Shown piece after piece: positions 42,439 through 53,330 of a stretch of 64,000 nt of DNA. A program made the position numbers and the translations under genes. The notes beneath the pieces are model-generated. The model was not told the DNA's origin and did no database searches. It saw nothing but the letters and a program-made list of their open reading frames with translations. The DNA is from Perca fluviatilis (taxonomy: Eukaryota > Chordata > Actinopteri > Perciformes > Percidae). The stretch's first letter is position 1. Each line of letters starts with the position of its first letter. The stretch covers positions 15,936,669 to 16,000,668 of the forward strand of contig NC_053126.1 of the NCBI RefSeq assembly GCF_010015445.1, written 5' to 3'.

Positions 42439-43117
42439 AGCTTTGGTTATACTCGTGCTTGACACCGTGGCACAGGCCTCCGTAGATGGCGCGCTAAGAA
42501 CATGCATGGAGACGTTTCTGCTCAACGCAATGCTCGTTGTTATCGGAAACGCCAAGGGGCATACAAACAAAATAAGTGCATAGGCAAGAAGTAGTAGAGG
42601 AAAAGAAGAGAGCGGACGTAAAGGAAAGCAGACTGCCTGACAACAGTAGCATTGCATTTATCTACTCTAATTCTTAACGTTACTGTCGCTGACCTCCAAG
42701 TGGAAATTACTGTCTGCCTCTCGCTCTTAAGAAAACTCTTTTCATAAGGCTGTTTTTTTTTTTTTAGCTTTGACAAAGCGATCTCTCATGTTTTTCTACA
42801 CCCTCCAGCAAAATTATTCTTTTTTTTCCCCAGTGTGGTGTCTCTCTCTTTCCACATATTTAAGGCAATTTGACTCCCTGTGGTCTACTCTCTACATGAA
42901 GAATCATACAGGTGATTGTAGAGGTGAACCTGCTCGGCCAGTCTTCCCAGCTGACCTTGTTGAACCAGAAACTGCAGCGTGCGCCAAGTTACAAAAATTC
43001 AGAGGTGCACGACTACACGCCACAACAATTTGGAAAGAATTGCGCTGGAAACGACAAATGTGGTGATGTCAATTTATTGCTTGCATGGGGAACACCATGG
43101 CGGCCATAAACCTAGCT
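42439..43117. mobile_element. Possible PIF/Harbinger-like MITE (diverged)
   Basis: AGCTTTGGTTATACTCGTGC on the left and the inverted right end AGCTAGGTTTATGGCCGCCA are only partly similar, but both ends abut TAA (42436-42438 and 43118-43120). Phrases such as GGTTATACTCGTGCTTGACA recall fish Harbinger-type MITEs. The interior has no convincing transposase. Tentative. Confidence 0.35.
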
Positions 43118-43459
43118 TAAGGCTGTGGTCTGGCTTGAACCACAGGGTTTATTTACCACATATTTAAGAGTCCCCAAAATCGGACAACCAAGAAATACTT
43201 CTGCTATGTTGTGTTCTCATTAGTATCAGAAGGTAATATAGGAAAAATACAATGTGCCTGACAATGATATTCTAGAGCATATGGACAAAAATACCAATAT
43301 GATGTATCTTGAAACACGATAGGTGCTTTGCCATTCTACAATGTAGTAGTCAAAAGAGTCTTGAAAATATGCAGAACATTTTAATTTCCTGTCAAAAAGG
43401 ATGCTTCTATAAAGCTGCTCTAATAAATGTTTTTATTAACATGACTAAGTATTATATGA

Positions 43460-43815
43460 AAGGTGTTGCTAGCAGTTCCCTTCAGCTCTACGCAGTGTTT
43501 TGGTGTCTTCCAGCTCATTGTTTTGTTTTGGTCCGCAACTTTACTTTTTGGTTTAGTCTCACCAGTCTCATGAACACTGTTTCCAGTCAGAGCAGGGAGC
43601 TGGTTATGTGAAAGTCTCTGATATACCCAATGCCTGCTACCTGAAAAGCACCGAACGACTGACAGAAAAAGTTAGTGGCTAGATAATGAACGTAGTGGAG
43701 CATTTAAAGAACCAGATATTTCTCTCAGGAGTTGGTGGAGACCAAAACCAGAGCTAAAAGAAAGTAAATATTGGACTTACATTTGACACATCACCAGGAA
43801 CATGTCTCCAAACTA
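43460..43815 (+). repeat. Dispersed fish repeat (CAGAGCTAAAAG type)
   Basis: GTTTTGGTCCGCAACTTTAC, CAGAGCAGGGAGCTGGTTAT, GTTGGTGGAGACCAAAACCA and GAGCTAAAAGAAAGTAAATA in this order match a repeat I remember as common in percomorph DNA. Neither its class nor its exact ends can be read from one copy. Confidence 0.5.
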
Positions 43816-44025
43816 AGAAGGGCACTCCAAGAGCACAGACCTCCGCCAAATTTTCCAACACCTCGTGAATGCAGCACAAACGCCCTATCTCGCAATGCTA
43901 ACTAAAGTAAAAAATTATTTGTGTATCTGTCTGATGAAAATCGGGCCAGTAGTTTTTCCATAATCCTGCTGAAAAACAGATAAACAAACCAAAACCATAA
44001 CCTCCTTGGCCAAGGTAATAAATGC
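43816..44025 (+). repeat. Short interspersed repeat (CCTCCGCCAA type)
   Basis: It begins near GACCTCCGCCAAATTTTCCA and ends CATAACCTCCTTGGCCAAGG TAATAAA; the ends are roughly inverted. The interior GAAAATCGGGCCAGTAGTTT and TAATCCTGCTGAAAAACAGA parallels a widespread fish repeat (CAGTAGTTTTTGCGTAATCC type). It may derive from a non-LTR element's 3' end. Confidence 0.55.
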
Positions 44026-44513
44026 TGTTGCTTTGTTTTTATTTATTGTGTAAATAGCCAACACATTCGACATTATGTCAATTAGGTTTAAAAAGAAATT
44101 TGTATAAAATGCTCTTTAAAACAAGTTAGAGTGTTTGTCTGATCACAAACCTAAATGTACCTCAAGGAAAGTCTTATTACAGTATACTCAATTTGACAAT
44201 TTGCAGCACACATATTTATTTAGCACATTTACAGCGCAAACACAGAGACTAAATAAGACAAGTGTTGTAGTGGATTGATTAAAAAAAAGCTGCAAAAAGG
44301 TTAATACGCTGTGCGCTCATTGACTTTTCTGCACAGTGTCAGAGAGGTGAACCTATGATACCGCAAGTGTGGGTAGTATTTTCCTGTGGTTTGTGTCCAT
44401 ATGTGCAGAGGAGCAGAGGGCATGAGGATTGGAGAGGAGCAGCACAGGGCAGTCTCAAGTGAGACATGCATAGTCCCAACATAATTATAATCCTTAATTA
44501 ATCCACTCTGGAT

Positions 44514-44540
44514 GCGCTCTCTCTCTTTCTCTCTCACCCC

Positions 44541-44582
<42 letters not shown>
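44514..44582. repeat. (CT)n tract
   Basis: CT array with TTT and ACCCC interruptions at the 5' end, pure from about 44546. Confidence 0.95.
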
Positions 44583-44583
<1 letters not shown>

Positions 44584-45064
44584 GAAGTTCATTGCTCTAG
44601 GTGTTTATGGACTTTTTCCATCATGGTGCACCACCCCGCCTTTCTGTCTCATCTGGCATCTGCCTACTGTATGTATTATGCTCTAGGTGTTTTTGCTGCG
44701 GTTTATGAATATACGTGCCCTTTCACACCTCTGTGTAGGAGCTTCATCTGTCTTACCCTCCCCTACCTCCTCTCTCTTTTCTCTACCTGCTACCCTCCAA
44801 CTCCCATATTGGCAGATGGGCAAACAAACAGCGCCTTGTGGTGTTTCTTGGTGTTGCCTCTTCTCACAGCTCACAGCACGGACACACACATATGTGCACA
44901 CACACAGAGATGAACAAACACAGCCATACTCACACCAGTCCAACACCAAATACTCCAAAGGGAGTACTGCTGACACAAATATGAACCCACCAGAGCTGTC
45001 CTCTGTGGAATGACTCAGATGAGTCTCTGGTGAACATCACTGCTTCTAAGGGCCAGACAGCCAG

Positions 45065-45068
<4 letters not shown>

Positions 45069-45120
<52 letters not shown>
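45069..45120. repeat. (CA)n microsatellite
   Basis: 26 units. Confidence 0.97.
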
Positions 45121-45122
<2 letters not shown>

Positions 45123-45586
45123 CTGAAGCTCCTGTTTACATACACCTCTCTCCTGATTCTTCTGCCTGACTGAATGCATTGATAGCATAGAGAAGCTCCT
45201 GTATTAGTCATTGAGTGTAAGGGGTCAGTGGCAGAAAGCGAGAAGTGGATCGTGTATACGGACGTGTAATGAAGGAACATTGGAGTCCTGTAGCAGCAGA
45301 TGAAGGGCCTGTACATGGCACTAAGCTGAAGGTAATGAGGACAAAGGTGTCAGTATTGACACTGGTAGAGTGAGAGCACCAGGAGAGAGGAGGAGCGACG
45401 ACTACTCCTGACATTACAACTCAGCCTCCCACTTTGCCCGAGCCAATTATAGGGGCTCATCCAACACTCTGGTCTGCACTGGTCTGCACCCTCCGTCAAA
45501 CTATCAGAAAAACATAAGGATTGATTGGACAAGCTATTAGCTCAATTGATCCCTGTTTCCTTTCATCTGTGCTCCTCCTTTTTCAG

Positions 45587-45655
45587 ATGGACAGAATGGA
45601 CGTGGAAAGCTACTCCAATTACCTGAGGACCAGGGGTTTAACTAAGATGGCCTGA
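45587..45655 (+). CDS. Candidate terminal coding exon of a plus-strand transcript
   Basis: A strong acceptor (TTTCCTTTCATCTGTGCTCC then TCCTTTTTCAG) ends at 45586. In the first frame the exon encodes 22 codons, starting MDRMDVESYSNY and ending LRTRGLTKMA, followed by TGA at 45653. A second frame (GQNGRGKLLQLPEDQGFN then stop) is also open, so the phase is not certain. About 135 bases downstream lies AATAAA at 45790 and a GT-rich stretch at 45825-45845, as expected for a polyadenylation site. No upstream coding exon was recognised, and I do not recognise the peptide. It lies on the opposite strand within the inferred 40-kb intron, so it would belong to a nested gene or a non-coding RNA. Chance co-occurrence of acceptor and AATAAA is a real alternative. 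Confidence 0.35.
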   Translation: MDRMDVESYSNYLRTRGLTKMA

Positions 45656-45789
45656 TGGACCTTCTTTCTATTTTTCTCTTTGTGTGTGAGGCTTTCTTTC
45701 TAAGTCGTTCCCTTCCACTCTTCAGTGTTTTTTGTTTTTATATAAATGTAGCACTCAATATGTGTCAAATGATATTATAAACCTGCAGA

Positions 45790-45795
45790 AATAAA
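45790..45795 (+). terminator. Candidate polyadenylation signal AATAAA
   Basis: AATAAA follows CCTGCAGA. A GT/T-rich downstream element (TCTTTGTGTTTGTTTCC) begins about 30 bases later. This is the expected spacing for cleavage around 45810-45820 and belongs to the candidate terminal exon at 45587. Confidence 0.35.
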
Positions 45796-45899
45796 GATGT
45801 TCTTCTTTACTAGAGCTTCTAAACATGTCTTTGTGTTTGTTTCCTGTATCTGTAATGGCATAGAGACACAGAGTGAGCTGATAACTGGTATTTGAAGTT

Positions 45900-46335
45900 A
45901 CACGTAACTATGTTGTTTGTTGTCACATAGTGCTGTCAGTAGCGAGAAAAACGAAAATAATTGGTGTTGCCTACACCGAGTTATGCTACTGCTAGCTTTC
46001 GCATCCAGGCGGCTGAAACGGGGTAGGTTTTAAACGTGCTTTTAGCCTCTTAACATGTTCGAGATGTCATTACAAGTGCTTTGCCATGTGAACTGATTCC
46101 TTTAGAGTGAACACAGTTAATATGGCTGCAGTAGACGTGAAAGAAATGCATAAAAGTTCTACTAATTCATACATCTCGAACATGTTAAGAGAGCACGTTT
46201 AAAAACCCCCGTTCAGCCGCCTGAATGCAGGCGGTAGCAGGCATAACCGATGTGGCAACACCGATTCTTATTTTTTACTGACCGCACAACAAACTATCAT
46301 AGCTGTGTTGAAATTGACCGGAACTCTCCTTTAAC
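45900..46335. mobile_element. Foldback MITE with long inverted arms
   Basis: The left arm (about 45911-46066) and right arm (about 46171-46294) are inverted copies. Shared blocks include GTTTGTTGT, GTCAGTA, GGTGTTGCC, TTATGC, CAGGCGGCTGAA, TTTAAACGTGCT and CTTAACATGTTCGAGATGT. The right outer end continues to GACCGGAACTCTCCTTTAAC. The loop is about 100 bp. If transcribed, the pair could form a long imperfect hairpin. No coding sequence. Confidence 0.75.
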
Positions 46336-47849
46336 AACATGAATATGAAAATCAGGCAGGCTCAAAAGGGCAATCAAAGTCAACCGTTTAAAACAGCGGT
46401 TAGATTTTGGTCGTCGAAACTGCAGTGAGGCACTATAAACACCAATTCAGAGTCACCTTCCCCCTGACAATTCTGTGTAAAAGCAAATGAATTGCTGGTG
46501 AGGCTGATTGGTCACATTGATTGAGCATCACTGAGTCTTTTCACTGCTGTACACCAAGTCGTCTCTCAGTCGATAGACACAACCCAAATACACCAGGCAC
46601 TAAATCCAATGTGTTTCTACATCCAGCTAATTTAACACCCACTCCATTTATGAAAAAGAGTCCTCATCGATTTTTTTCTGCTCATGTGCTCCTTCTCATT
46701 TTCGCCATGCCAGCGCCTACACGTGTTCAAGCCTGGCAGCAATTGAATTGAATTAGTGTGTGGTAGGGTTCCTATTAGAATTACTTTTTAAAGCCCACAC
46801 CTTGTGTCTTTCTCCAGATGTAGCAGAGACCACAGAACCTGCAGTTACAGATTGTTGTGTGCATGGCTACATTCACAGAGAAATCCACAGCACAAAGGCC
46901 ACAAGCCTCAAAATGGACGCACACTGCCCATCACTTTTGCACTTCGGAACCACAGCAAAGACCATTTCTGCGTGGTGCCCATTATGTATTGTACCTCTCC
47001 CCTTCTGCTATTGCACTGTAGTCTTTGTCCTTTTCTATTTTCTTCACTCTCTTGTCCTTGTCTTATCCCGCTCTTTCCAATCCATTATTGCATGTTCATG
47101 CTTCCAAAATGTAATCTAGCATTTAAGCAGAAAACACATTACGAAAAGCCTTAGAAAACATAATAGGGTATTTTTGATTGCAATAATTAGTCCAACAACA
47201 GCTGTTTATAACCATTTCCAGTGTGTTTTGTCGGCAGTGGTGAAACACTGAACCACAATAACTGTCATTATAATCATAATGGCTTTCCTGTCAGGACAAG
47301 CCTTATCAGGCTGGTGACAACCACAGAGCTGCCACGGCCAGGTAAACAGTGCTGCCTATGAAGGGAAGCAGTGAGGAGAAGCTACCTGGCATTACACAAG
47401 AAAACGTTTCTAGGTCAGTCCAGTGAAAAACTGCCCTACAGAGGCATAGCATTTTGACATTATTTTAAAGGGCATAAAAGATTAGAAAACACATGCATCC
47501 ACGCAGCACATCCATCGCTGTATACCTTTACCCTAAGGCCTCCTGCACACTGGCTGCATGGCGTGTCTGTTTTTATTTCGGCTCCCATGTTAACAGGTTA
47601 GAGCTTGCACACTACCTGCGTTACACACGTCTCAGGCGCGGCTCAAGCCAAAAATGCGTGCATGCTAGAAATAGGGCCGACGCCTATTTTTCACGCGACA
47701 CGCAAGCGTGTTGGAAGCGTTTCCAGGCAAAATAGAATATGAAAAGATGTTTATATGTCATTTTGACATGAATACATTTAAAAAATGACATTTTGATGTT
47801 TGAAAGTCTCTAGGTTTTGACATAAACGCAGATATAAATGTAATTTTAA

Positions 47850-47869
47850 AAATAATAATAATAATAATT
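47850..47869. repeat. Short (AAT)n tract inside the Harbinger-like MITE
   Basis: About 6 AAT units. Confidence 0.85.
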
Positions 47870-48039
47870 ATCGATTTTCAAATATTGCACCTGTCAATAC
47901 AGAACAAAATATTCTGTAGCCTATTTTGCTGTCAATACTGCCAATGTTGTCTTTGCTGTAATCAAATCAGTATATATTTATGTTTAACATGGTATTTCTT
48001 TTTATCAATGGGAAACATACATGTGTACAGACAAGGCTG

Positions 48040-48062
48040 GCAGCAGCAGCAGCAGCAGCAGC
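48040..48062. repeat. Short (CAG)n tract inside the Harbinger-like MITE
   Basis: 7 CAG units after GGCTGG, followed by CGCTGCG. Part of the transposon, not of a gene. Confidence 0.85.
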
Positions 48063-48318
48063 GCTGCGTCAGACACATTTCTGTTGTGAAAAGAAAAACA
48101 CCACGCAGCCGCCATGCAACTGACACACAACAGAAACGCCACGCTCACGCCACGCAGGCAGTGTGCAGGAGGCCTAAGAAGACGGAATCTGTTAAAGATA
48201 GCTCAATGATCACCTACTAAAATGAAACTACAGTACGATAGCTCATTTAAATATCCAACCCATTCTGATAATAGCATCAACAAATGCAAATCCATTGTGT
48301 TTGAATATGTAGCAAGTA

Positions 48319-49240
48319 CAGTTGAGGCCATTTATTTAAATACAGTATATGTCGGCTAAAGACATTTAAACTCTTAAAAGAGTTAATAAAGTCTTTTTAT
48401 GTCATGTTACCATACATGTCTTGTGTTCAGTCAATAGGGCATCTAACTTATTTCAATAACAGATTATAAAAAAAAAAAACTTAAGCCAAGAAAGAAATTT
48501 ATTTCAGCTTTTATTTACTGAAACACATTTTCAGTGTGTCAAAATTTTCAATACACAGAGTTGACTGTCTCTTTAAACTGTATGAAAGATTCCAGAAATT
48601 GATGGAATTACTTTTGGAAGCTTCTGATAGGTCAATTGTCATAATTAGAAGCTAAGCTAAGTTATTTATGGGCCTACTGTACCCTAGACCTAAGAAAAAT
48701 AATTGTGGCCCTCCACAAGTCTGGTTCCTCCTTGGGAGCAATTTCCAAGTGACTGAGGGTCCCACGAGCATCTGTGCAAAACATTGTATGCAGGTATAAA
48801 CATCTTGGAACCTCACAGACACTGAATCTTTCATGAAGAAGGAAAAGATTATCCCCTAGGGCTGAACGAACCTTGGCCCGAATGGTTCAACTGAACCCCA
48901 AGACACCCACAAAGGAGGTGGTGAAAGAGTTGGAGGCACAAGGTACCAAAGTATCTAACTCCACTATTAAAAGAGCCCTACATCACCAAGGCCTGAAAGG
49001 CTGTCGGGCACGGAAGAAGCCCCTACTCTGAGACCTGCATTAAAAAGTATACTTATAACCTATGAAAATTAGTTTTAGTAAAAAGCTAAAATAAATATAT
49101 TTATTGGCTATTATTTTGAAATCATCTCTAAAGGAAATACAGTAGATTTGACTTAACACAAACAAAAGGTATGGTAACGTGACATATGCGGAGTTGTGAA
49201 ATATTTAACCAAGGAGTATTTAAATGTATGGCCTCAACTG
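48319..49240 (+). mobile_element. Internally deleted Tc1/mariner element
   Basis: The element begins CAGTTGAGGCCATTTATTTA and ends with the inverted counterpart TAAATGTATGGCCTCAACTG. TA dinucleotides flank both sides (48317-48318 and 49241-49242), the target duplication made by Tc1/mariner transposases. The 922-bp length is shorter than the usual 1.2-1.6 kb. The interior keeps the N-terminal DNA-binding part of the transposase (see the pseudogene entry) but lacks the catalytic domain, so it is non-autonomous and dead. Confidence 0.9.
48702..49031 (+). pseudogene. Tc1-type transposase fragment (DNA-binding domain only)
   Basis: One frame runs 110 codons from IVALHKSGSSLGAISK to RARKKPLL, interrupted by in-frame TGA at 48750-48752 and a second TGA about 28 codons later. 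Segments such as VPRASVQNIV, LSPRAER, VSNSTIKRALHHQGLKG and RARKKPLL match the bipartite paired-like helix-turn-helix region of teleost Tc1 transposases, including the basic RRKR linker. No start codon is preserved, a one-base shift seems to precede 48702, and the DDE catalytic domain of roughly 200 residues is missing. It cannot encode an active transposase. Confidence 0.85.
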
Positions 49241-49733
49241 TAGTAGTGTGGCAAATGCTGTTCTAAAAATGTTGGGATAAAGGTTGCAGCTAGTAGTCCA
49301 GTTATCAACATGAGTTTGAGGGCAATGTCAAAATCACATTTTGAAAAAATAAAAAAGGTCAAAAATTGACATCCAGATTAAATTAATCCTTGCAACGGGT
49401 TATTTTGAATGGATTATAGTTGCAAATAATAATCTTCAGAATTAAGATTAATCAATGTAGACTATGAACGTGATTACTCAAAATGGATTCTCCTGTACGA
49501 TGACCCATGAGAAGCCAGAGGCCGGCAGACTTGCTTGGAAGGCTTGTAATTCTAACAGGATATCATGTCTGGGAGCCTTCCATTATCAAAAGGCAACGAT
49601 GAGATTACGTTTATCATCAGAACATACTGCCGTGCCAGCGTAGAAGTCATCTGTTCTGTACTGGCACTAAAGATTCTCCAATCACTAAACCAATGTCTCC
49701 TGGAGGTTGAACAAGCTTACAGTGGCAGCACAT

Positions 49734-49752
49734 GTGAGCAGTGTGTGAGCAG

Positions 49753-49843
<91 letters not shown>

Positions 49844-49876
49844 GAGCAGTGTGTGTGTGTCTGTGTGTGTGTGTGT

Positions 49877-49923
<47 letters not shown>

Positions 49924-49983
49924 TGTGTGAGTGGGTGAGGTGAGTGAGTGAGTGAGTGAGTGTGTGAGTGAGTGAGTGAGTGA

Positions 49984-50039
<56 letters not shown>
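49734..50039. repeat. Compound (GT)n-(GTGA)n array with duplicated flank
   Basis: TGTGAGCAGTG occurs three times (near 49734, 49746 and 49841), separated by GT blocks. Further on are GT with TCTG interruptions, then GAGTGAGTGAGTGAGTGAG (GTGA)n at about 49928-49988, and a final 50-bp GT block. About 300 bp in all. Confidence 0.95.
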
Positions 50040-50040
<1 letters not shown>

Positions 50041-51013
50041 GGACTAAAAAGAGCAAGACTACATCAGCAAACATCGGGATATGCTAAATATATGATGGTG
50101 CAACAATTTTAACTAATCAAAATTTGAAAATTACGTATCTACTATCAAGCAGACACACGATCGATGCTTTCACCGTGTCAGAGTTGATGACTAAATTTTT
50201 GTATTTACTCGTCAAAGTTTCCTCACAAGACAAACAAAAAGGAAACGCGATGTGATAAAATTTCCCTGACTGGACATTTTGCATTTTTGTGCATTACAAT
50301 TTTTGAAAACTTACACTATAATTTTTTAATTTTTTAATAAATCAAAATTGATAAGGTAACAATAGTAGCTACAGTTTAATCGTCTGTTGAAATGAGTGCA
50401 AAATAGAAAATTGAAGAGAACTTTATTCTCAAAATAGAGCACACAATTGAATCGTGGATTTTGTGAAATATTACAGCCGTGGCATGTAATCTGTTTTTCT
50501 TTGCCTTTTGAATGATGTTATTTGTGACCCCGAACTACAACTGTAGAATAATGTGCTGCTACTAAAAAACACTCTCATTTTCATTTCACACCATCCAATG
50601 CGTGGAAAAAGAGATGTTTGTGTCCTTCACAGGTTAAGGACAATCCTCCATGCAGTGTCAAAATCAACAATCCTTTATTGATATGTCGCATTCAATATGT
50701 GTAACTTGCTGTAATTGATAACCATGCTGAGGAAAACCGACATTGTGAAATGTTGTTATGATAACATCTTTTAAAATCCAGTTAATGTTATTCTCACATT
50801 ATTCTTTGAACCAGCATAGAGGCAATACATTTAACTATCCTGAGGTTGTGAAACATCATAGGTCATTTTTTGAAATTCATACAGTAGCAGTACTGCATCT
50901 TTCTGCTTATTTTCTATTAACATATTCATTTAGTCAGCCTTGTCAAAGAGCTATAGGGGCTACATACATATTGCATAAAGGAAAGAGGAACAGAAATGCA
51001 AAGGAAACATAAG

Positions 51014-51085
<72 letters not shown>

Positions 51086-52735
51086 CACACTCTTCATATT
51101 GTATATAAAATCATGAGTCTGTGCATTTGCTGTGTGCACACATGCCCCGAACACACATTTTTTAAATCTAAATGCATTTGATGAATCAGAATTCAGCTTT
51201 TCTGTGCAAAGACAATATAAAGACAGTATTTCCTCACAACTTGTACCTTCAACAGAAAAATATAGTCGTCAAATCCTGACCACAAAGAGCCTCCCAAAAA
51301 GCTAAACTCACATTGAAATAAATCTAATTATGATTAGTGACTTATTAAAAGTCTGACGATGATTAATGCCATGCTAATGTATGACTATTATTTACCCATT
51401 GAATGCCGAGAATAATTTTTTTGATGGTGATGTGACACACAGACAAGGGGGAAATAAATCCTTCTGTCTTCCCGGGGAGAGTGTTTGGCAGTAAACCAAT
51501 TCCAAGTCTGGCTTCTTGAATGCCCAGATAACACAATCAGACAGTTGCAATATTGCTGTTTTACCACCTGAAGAATTTGAATTTCATTCAGCCCCTTCAG
51601 AATAGTAGACATGCCAATTTTTCCCCAAGAATTGGCAGGACAAACACAATGCACCCCGGTGAAATGAGGAAAAGGCTTACCAGCAGAAAATAACTGTTTT
51701 CAGGGTATTTCTTGTCTGCCTACTCAGGCTCATTTTTATCATAATAACACACAAATAAAAAAGGTTTAATTTCTTCCATCATAACTACGCTGTTGATGCC
51801 TTTTTTATTAGATGTTTTATTATTAAATTGGGAATTAGTTCACAGTAGTAACAATATAAGGGCGCCTCTGTTTTCATCATATGAACCCCTTAACATTACG
51901 GGTCACATTTGATTAAATTTGGATATATGGGAGGATTCTTCCTGCTGTTGTTTTATGCTGTAGCAAGGTGACACATTTATTATTTATAAGACATCAGGAT
52001 GGCCATTCCTTTACATTCTCTAATTGTGATTTCCAATAAGTTAAATTTGAGGGCAATTAAACCAGGTCTCATTTTGTTGTGGACACCCTGGAACCCGGAG
52101 CTCTCAGAGAGCAGCTGGCCTATAGGTAATGATTTGATGAGGTACAGGATTAATGGTGTAGTCTGGGACACTGGGGATTGGGCAGAGGAGCTCACTTTGA
52201 GGCTATACACTTAGCTCTGATGCATTTATTGCTCTAATAGTCAATGAGGTACTTAATGTCTTTATCTCTTGGAAGCAACTTGTGCTCAGGGATGTTTGCT
52301 AAAATCACATGTGTAGCCAACATCCCATGATATCTCTTTTCCTTGTCTACTTCTTCTGGTGAAAAATTCGTCCAAGAATGAATTTCTCATTTACAACATT
52401 GTTGGCTATTTAACAGTAAAATTTGCCAAAATACGTTAGTGTTTAGACCACAGTGCCATGCATAGGCCCACAAACTGGAGTCCTTCTTTCAAATCCGACT
52501 AATTTAGAACATCAAGCACGCATTTTAATATGAAGCGATTGCTGTTGACGCACCAAACACGAACTCCGTATCTGTCAACGCATACAATAGTAATAAATAA
52601 ATCGGCTTACACGCCTGAACACCTAACGCAGCCTGATACTGGAAGCCTGGGTGGTGCACATTACATGCTAGTATTGACGCACTCGTATCACATGTATTAA
52701 CAACATATAACATGAAAACTGTGCTTCGTTCCTAC
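50040..52735. other. Intronic sequence next to the candidate first exon
   Basis: AT-rich and unique-looking apart from the GT array at 51.0 kb. It would be the 5' portion of intron 1 on the minus strand. No gene seen. Confidence 0.45.
51015..51084. repeat. (GT)n microsatellite
   Basis: 35 units followed by ATACACACTC. Confidence 0.97.
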
Positions 52736-52865
52736 CTTGATTCCTCCAATCTCCTTTTCCTTGATTGCTCAGTGTGTCTCTTTCATTCTCGCTTCCCTCC
52801 TCACTTGCCTCCTTCTCCTTCTCTTCCCCTTTAGTTATCACTCGTTTTCTCCTCTCTGGTCCCTT
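52736..52865 (-). other. Candidate first (non-coding) exon with short upstream ORF
   Basis: On the minus strand a purine-rich stretch (AAGGAGAAGGAGG-like runs) ends in GGAATCAAG followed by GTAGGAACG, a near-perfect 5' splice site at 52736/52735. The 5' end is only estimated. An AT-rich TTTTTAAT element at about 52890 could act as a weak TATA-like box about 30 bases upstream of 52865. The exon holds no long ORF but contains one ATG, with the six-codon frame ATG AAA GAG ACA CAC TGA at 52786-52769. The sequence looks like a 5'-UTR of a GC/CpG promoter. It splices plausibly to the exon at 12654-12531. Confidence 0.45.
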
Positions 52866-53330
52866 CTTCGTGCGGATGCATAAGAATTAAAAATTAATAG
52901 CCCGCTATCTTAAAGACAAACCGACGGAAAAATGGGAGAGGGGGAAAAATCCACCCGACTAAAAATATGTCAAAGGCAGTGTGGGGAAATCCTCACGGAC
53001 AGAGCAGATTCTCGCGAAAATGCGCCCGTTTGGGCATCAAAATAAATAAAAGCGACGACACCATTGTCCTGCTTAACAACGGTAATAACATACGAGTTAC
53101 TACAACGTTAGGCGGTGACGGTAATGTCAAACTGAGGAGGAATATGAGCGCAATTGAAGTTGTAATCGTGTTGTCCCTCCGTCGCTGGTGCGATGGTGAG
53201 CATGTGAGCAAATGTGCCACCGTCGCAAAACGTCTGCGTAAGACGAATCAGACTCTTGGATGTCTGATGTGTAGGTTCTGTTCACAGGACGCTTCCTTTT
53301 TTTTCAAAGTGTAGACTCTTCTCCTTCATG
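52866..53330 (-). promoter_or_regulatory. CpG-rich candidate promoter of the minus-strand gene
   Basis: This stretch has roughly two dozen CpG dinucleotides by eye (TCGCG, CGACGAC, CCGTCGC and others), clearly more than the CpG-poor flanks. It sits directly upstream of the candidate first exon on the minus strand. No repeat family is recognised here, and CpG enrichment continues more weakly to about 53560. An open frame crosses it on the plus strand (52967-53314), but it shows no protein-like features and I treat it as chance. Confidence 0.45.

Larger units (their letters stand above)
47537..48174. mobile_element. PIF/Harbinger-like MITE
   Basis: The left end reads GGCCTCCTGCACACTGGCTG and the right end, inverted, reads GGCCTCCTGCACACTGCCTG: 19 of 20 bases match, and similarity continues through TGGCGTG. 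The element is flanked by TAA on both sides (47534-47536 and 48175-48177). A three-base TWA target duplication with GG-starting termini is the signature of PIF/Harbinger elements. The 638-bp interior contains an AAT run and a CAG run and no transposase frame, so it moved, if at all, with an enzyme from elsewhere. Confidence 0.75.

Noticed and set aside
48040..48062. CAG tract as part of a polyglutamine gene
   Set aside because: Lies inside the Harbinger-like MITE, with no surrounding exon.
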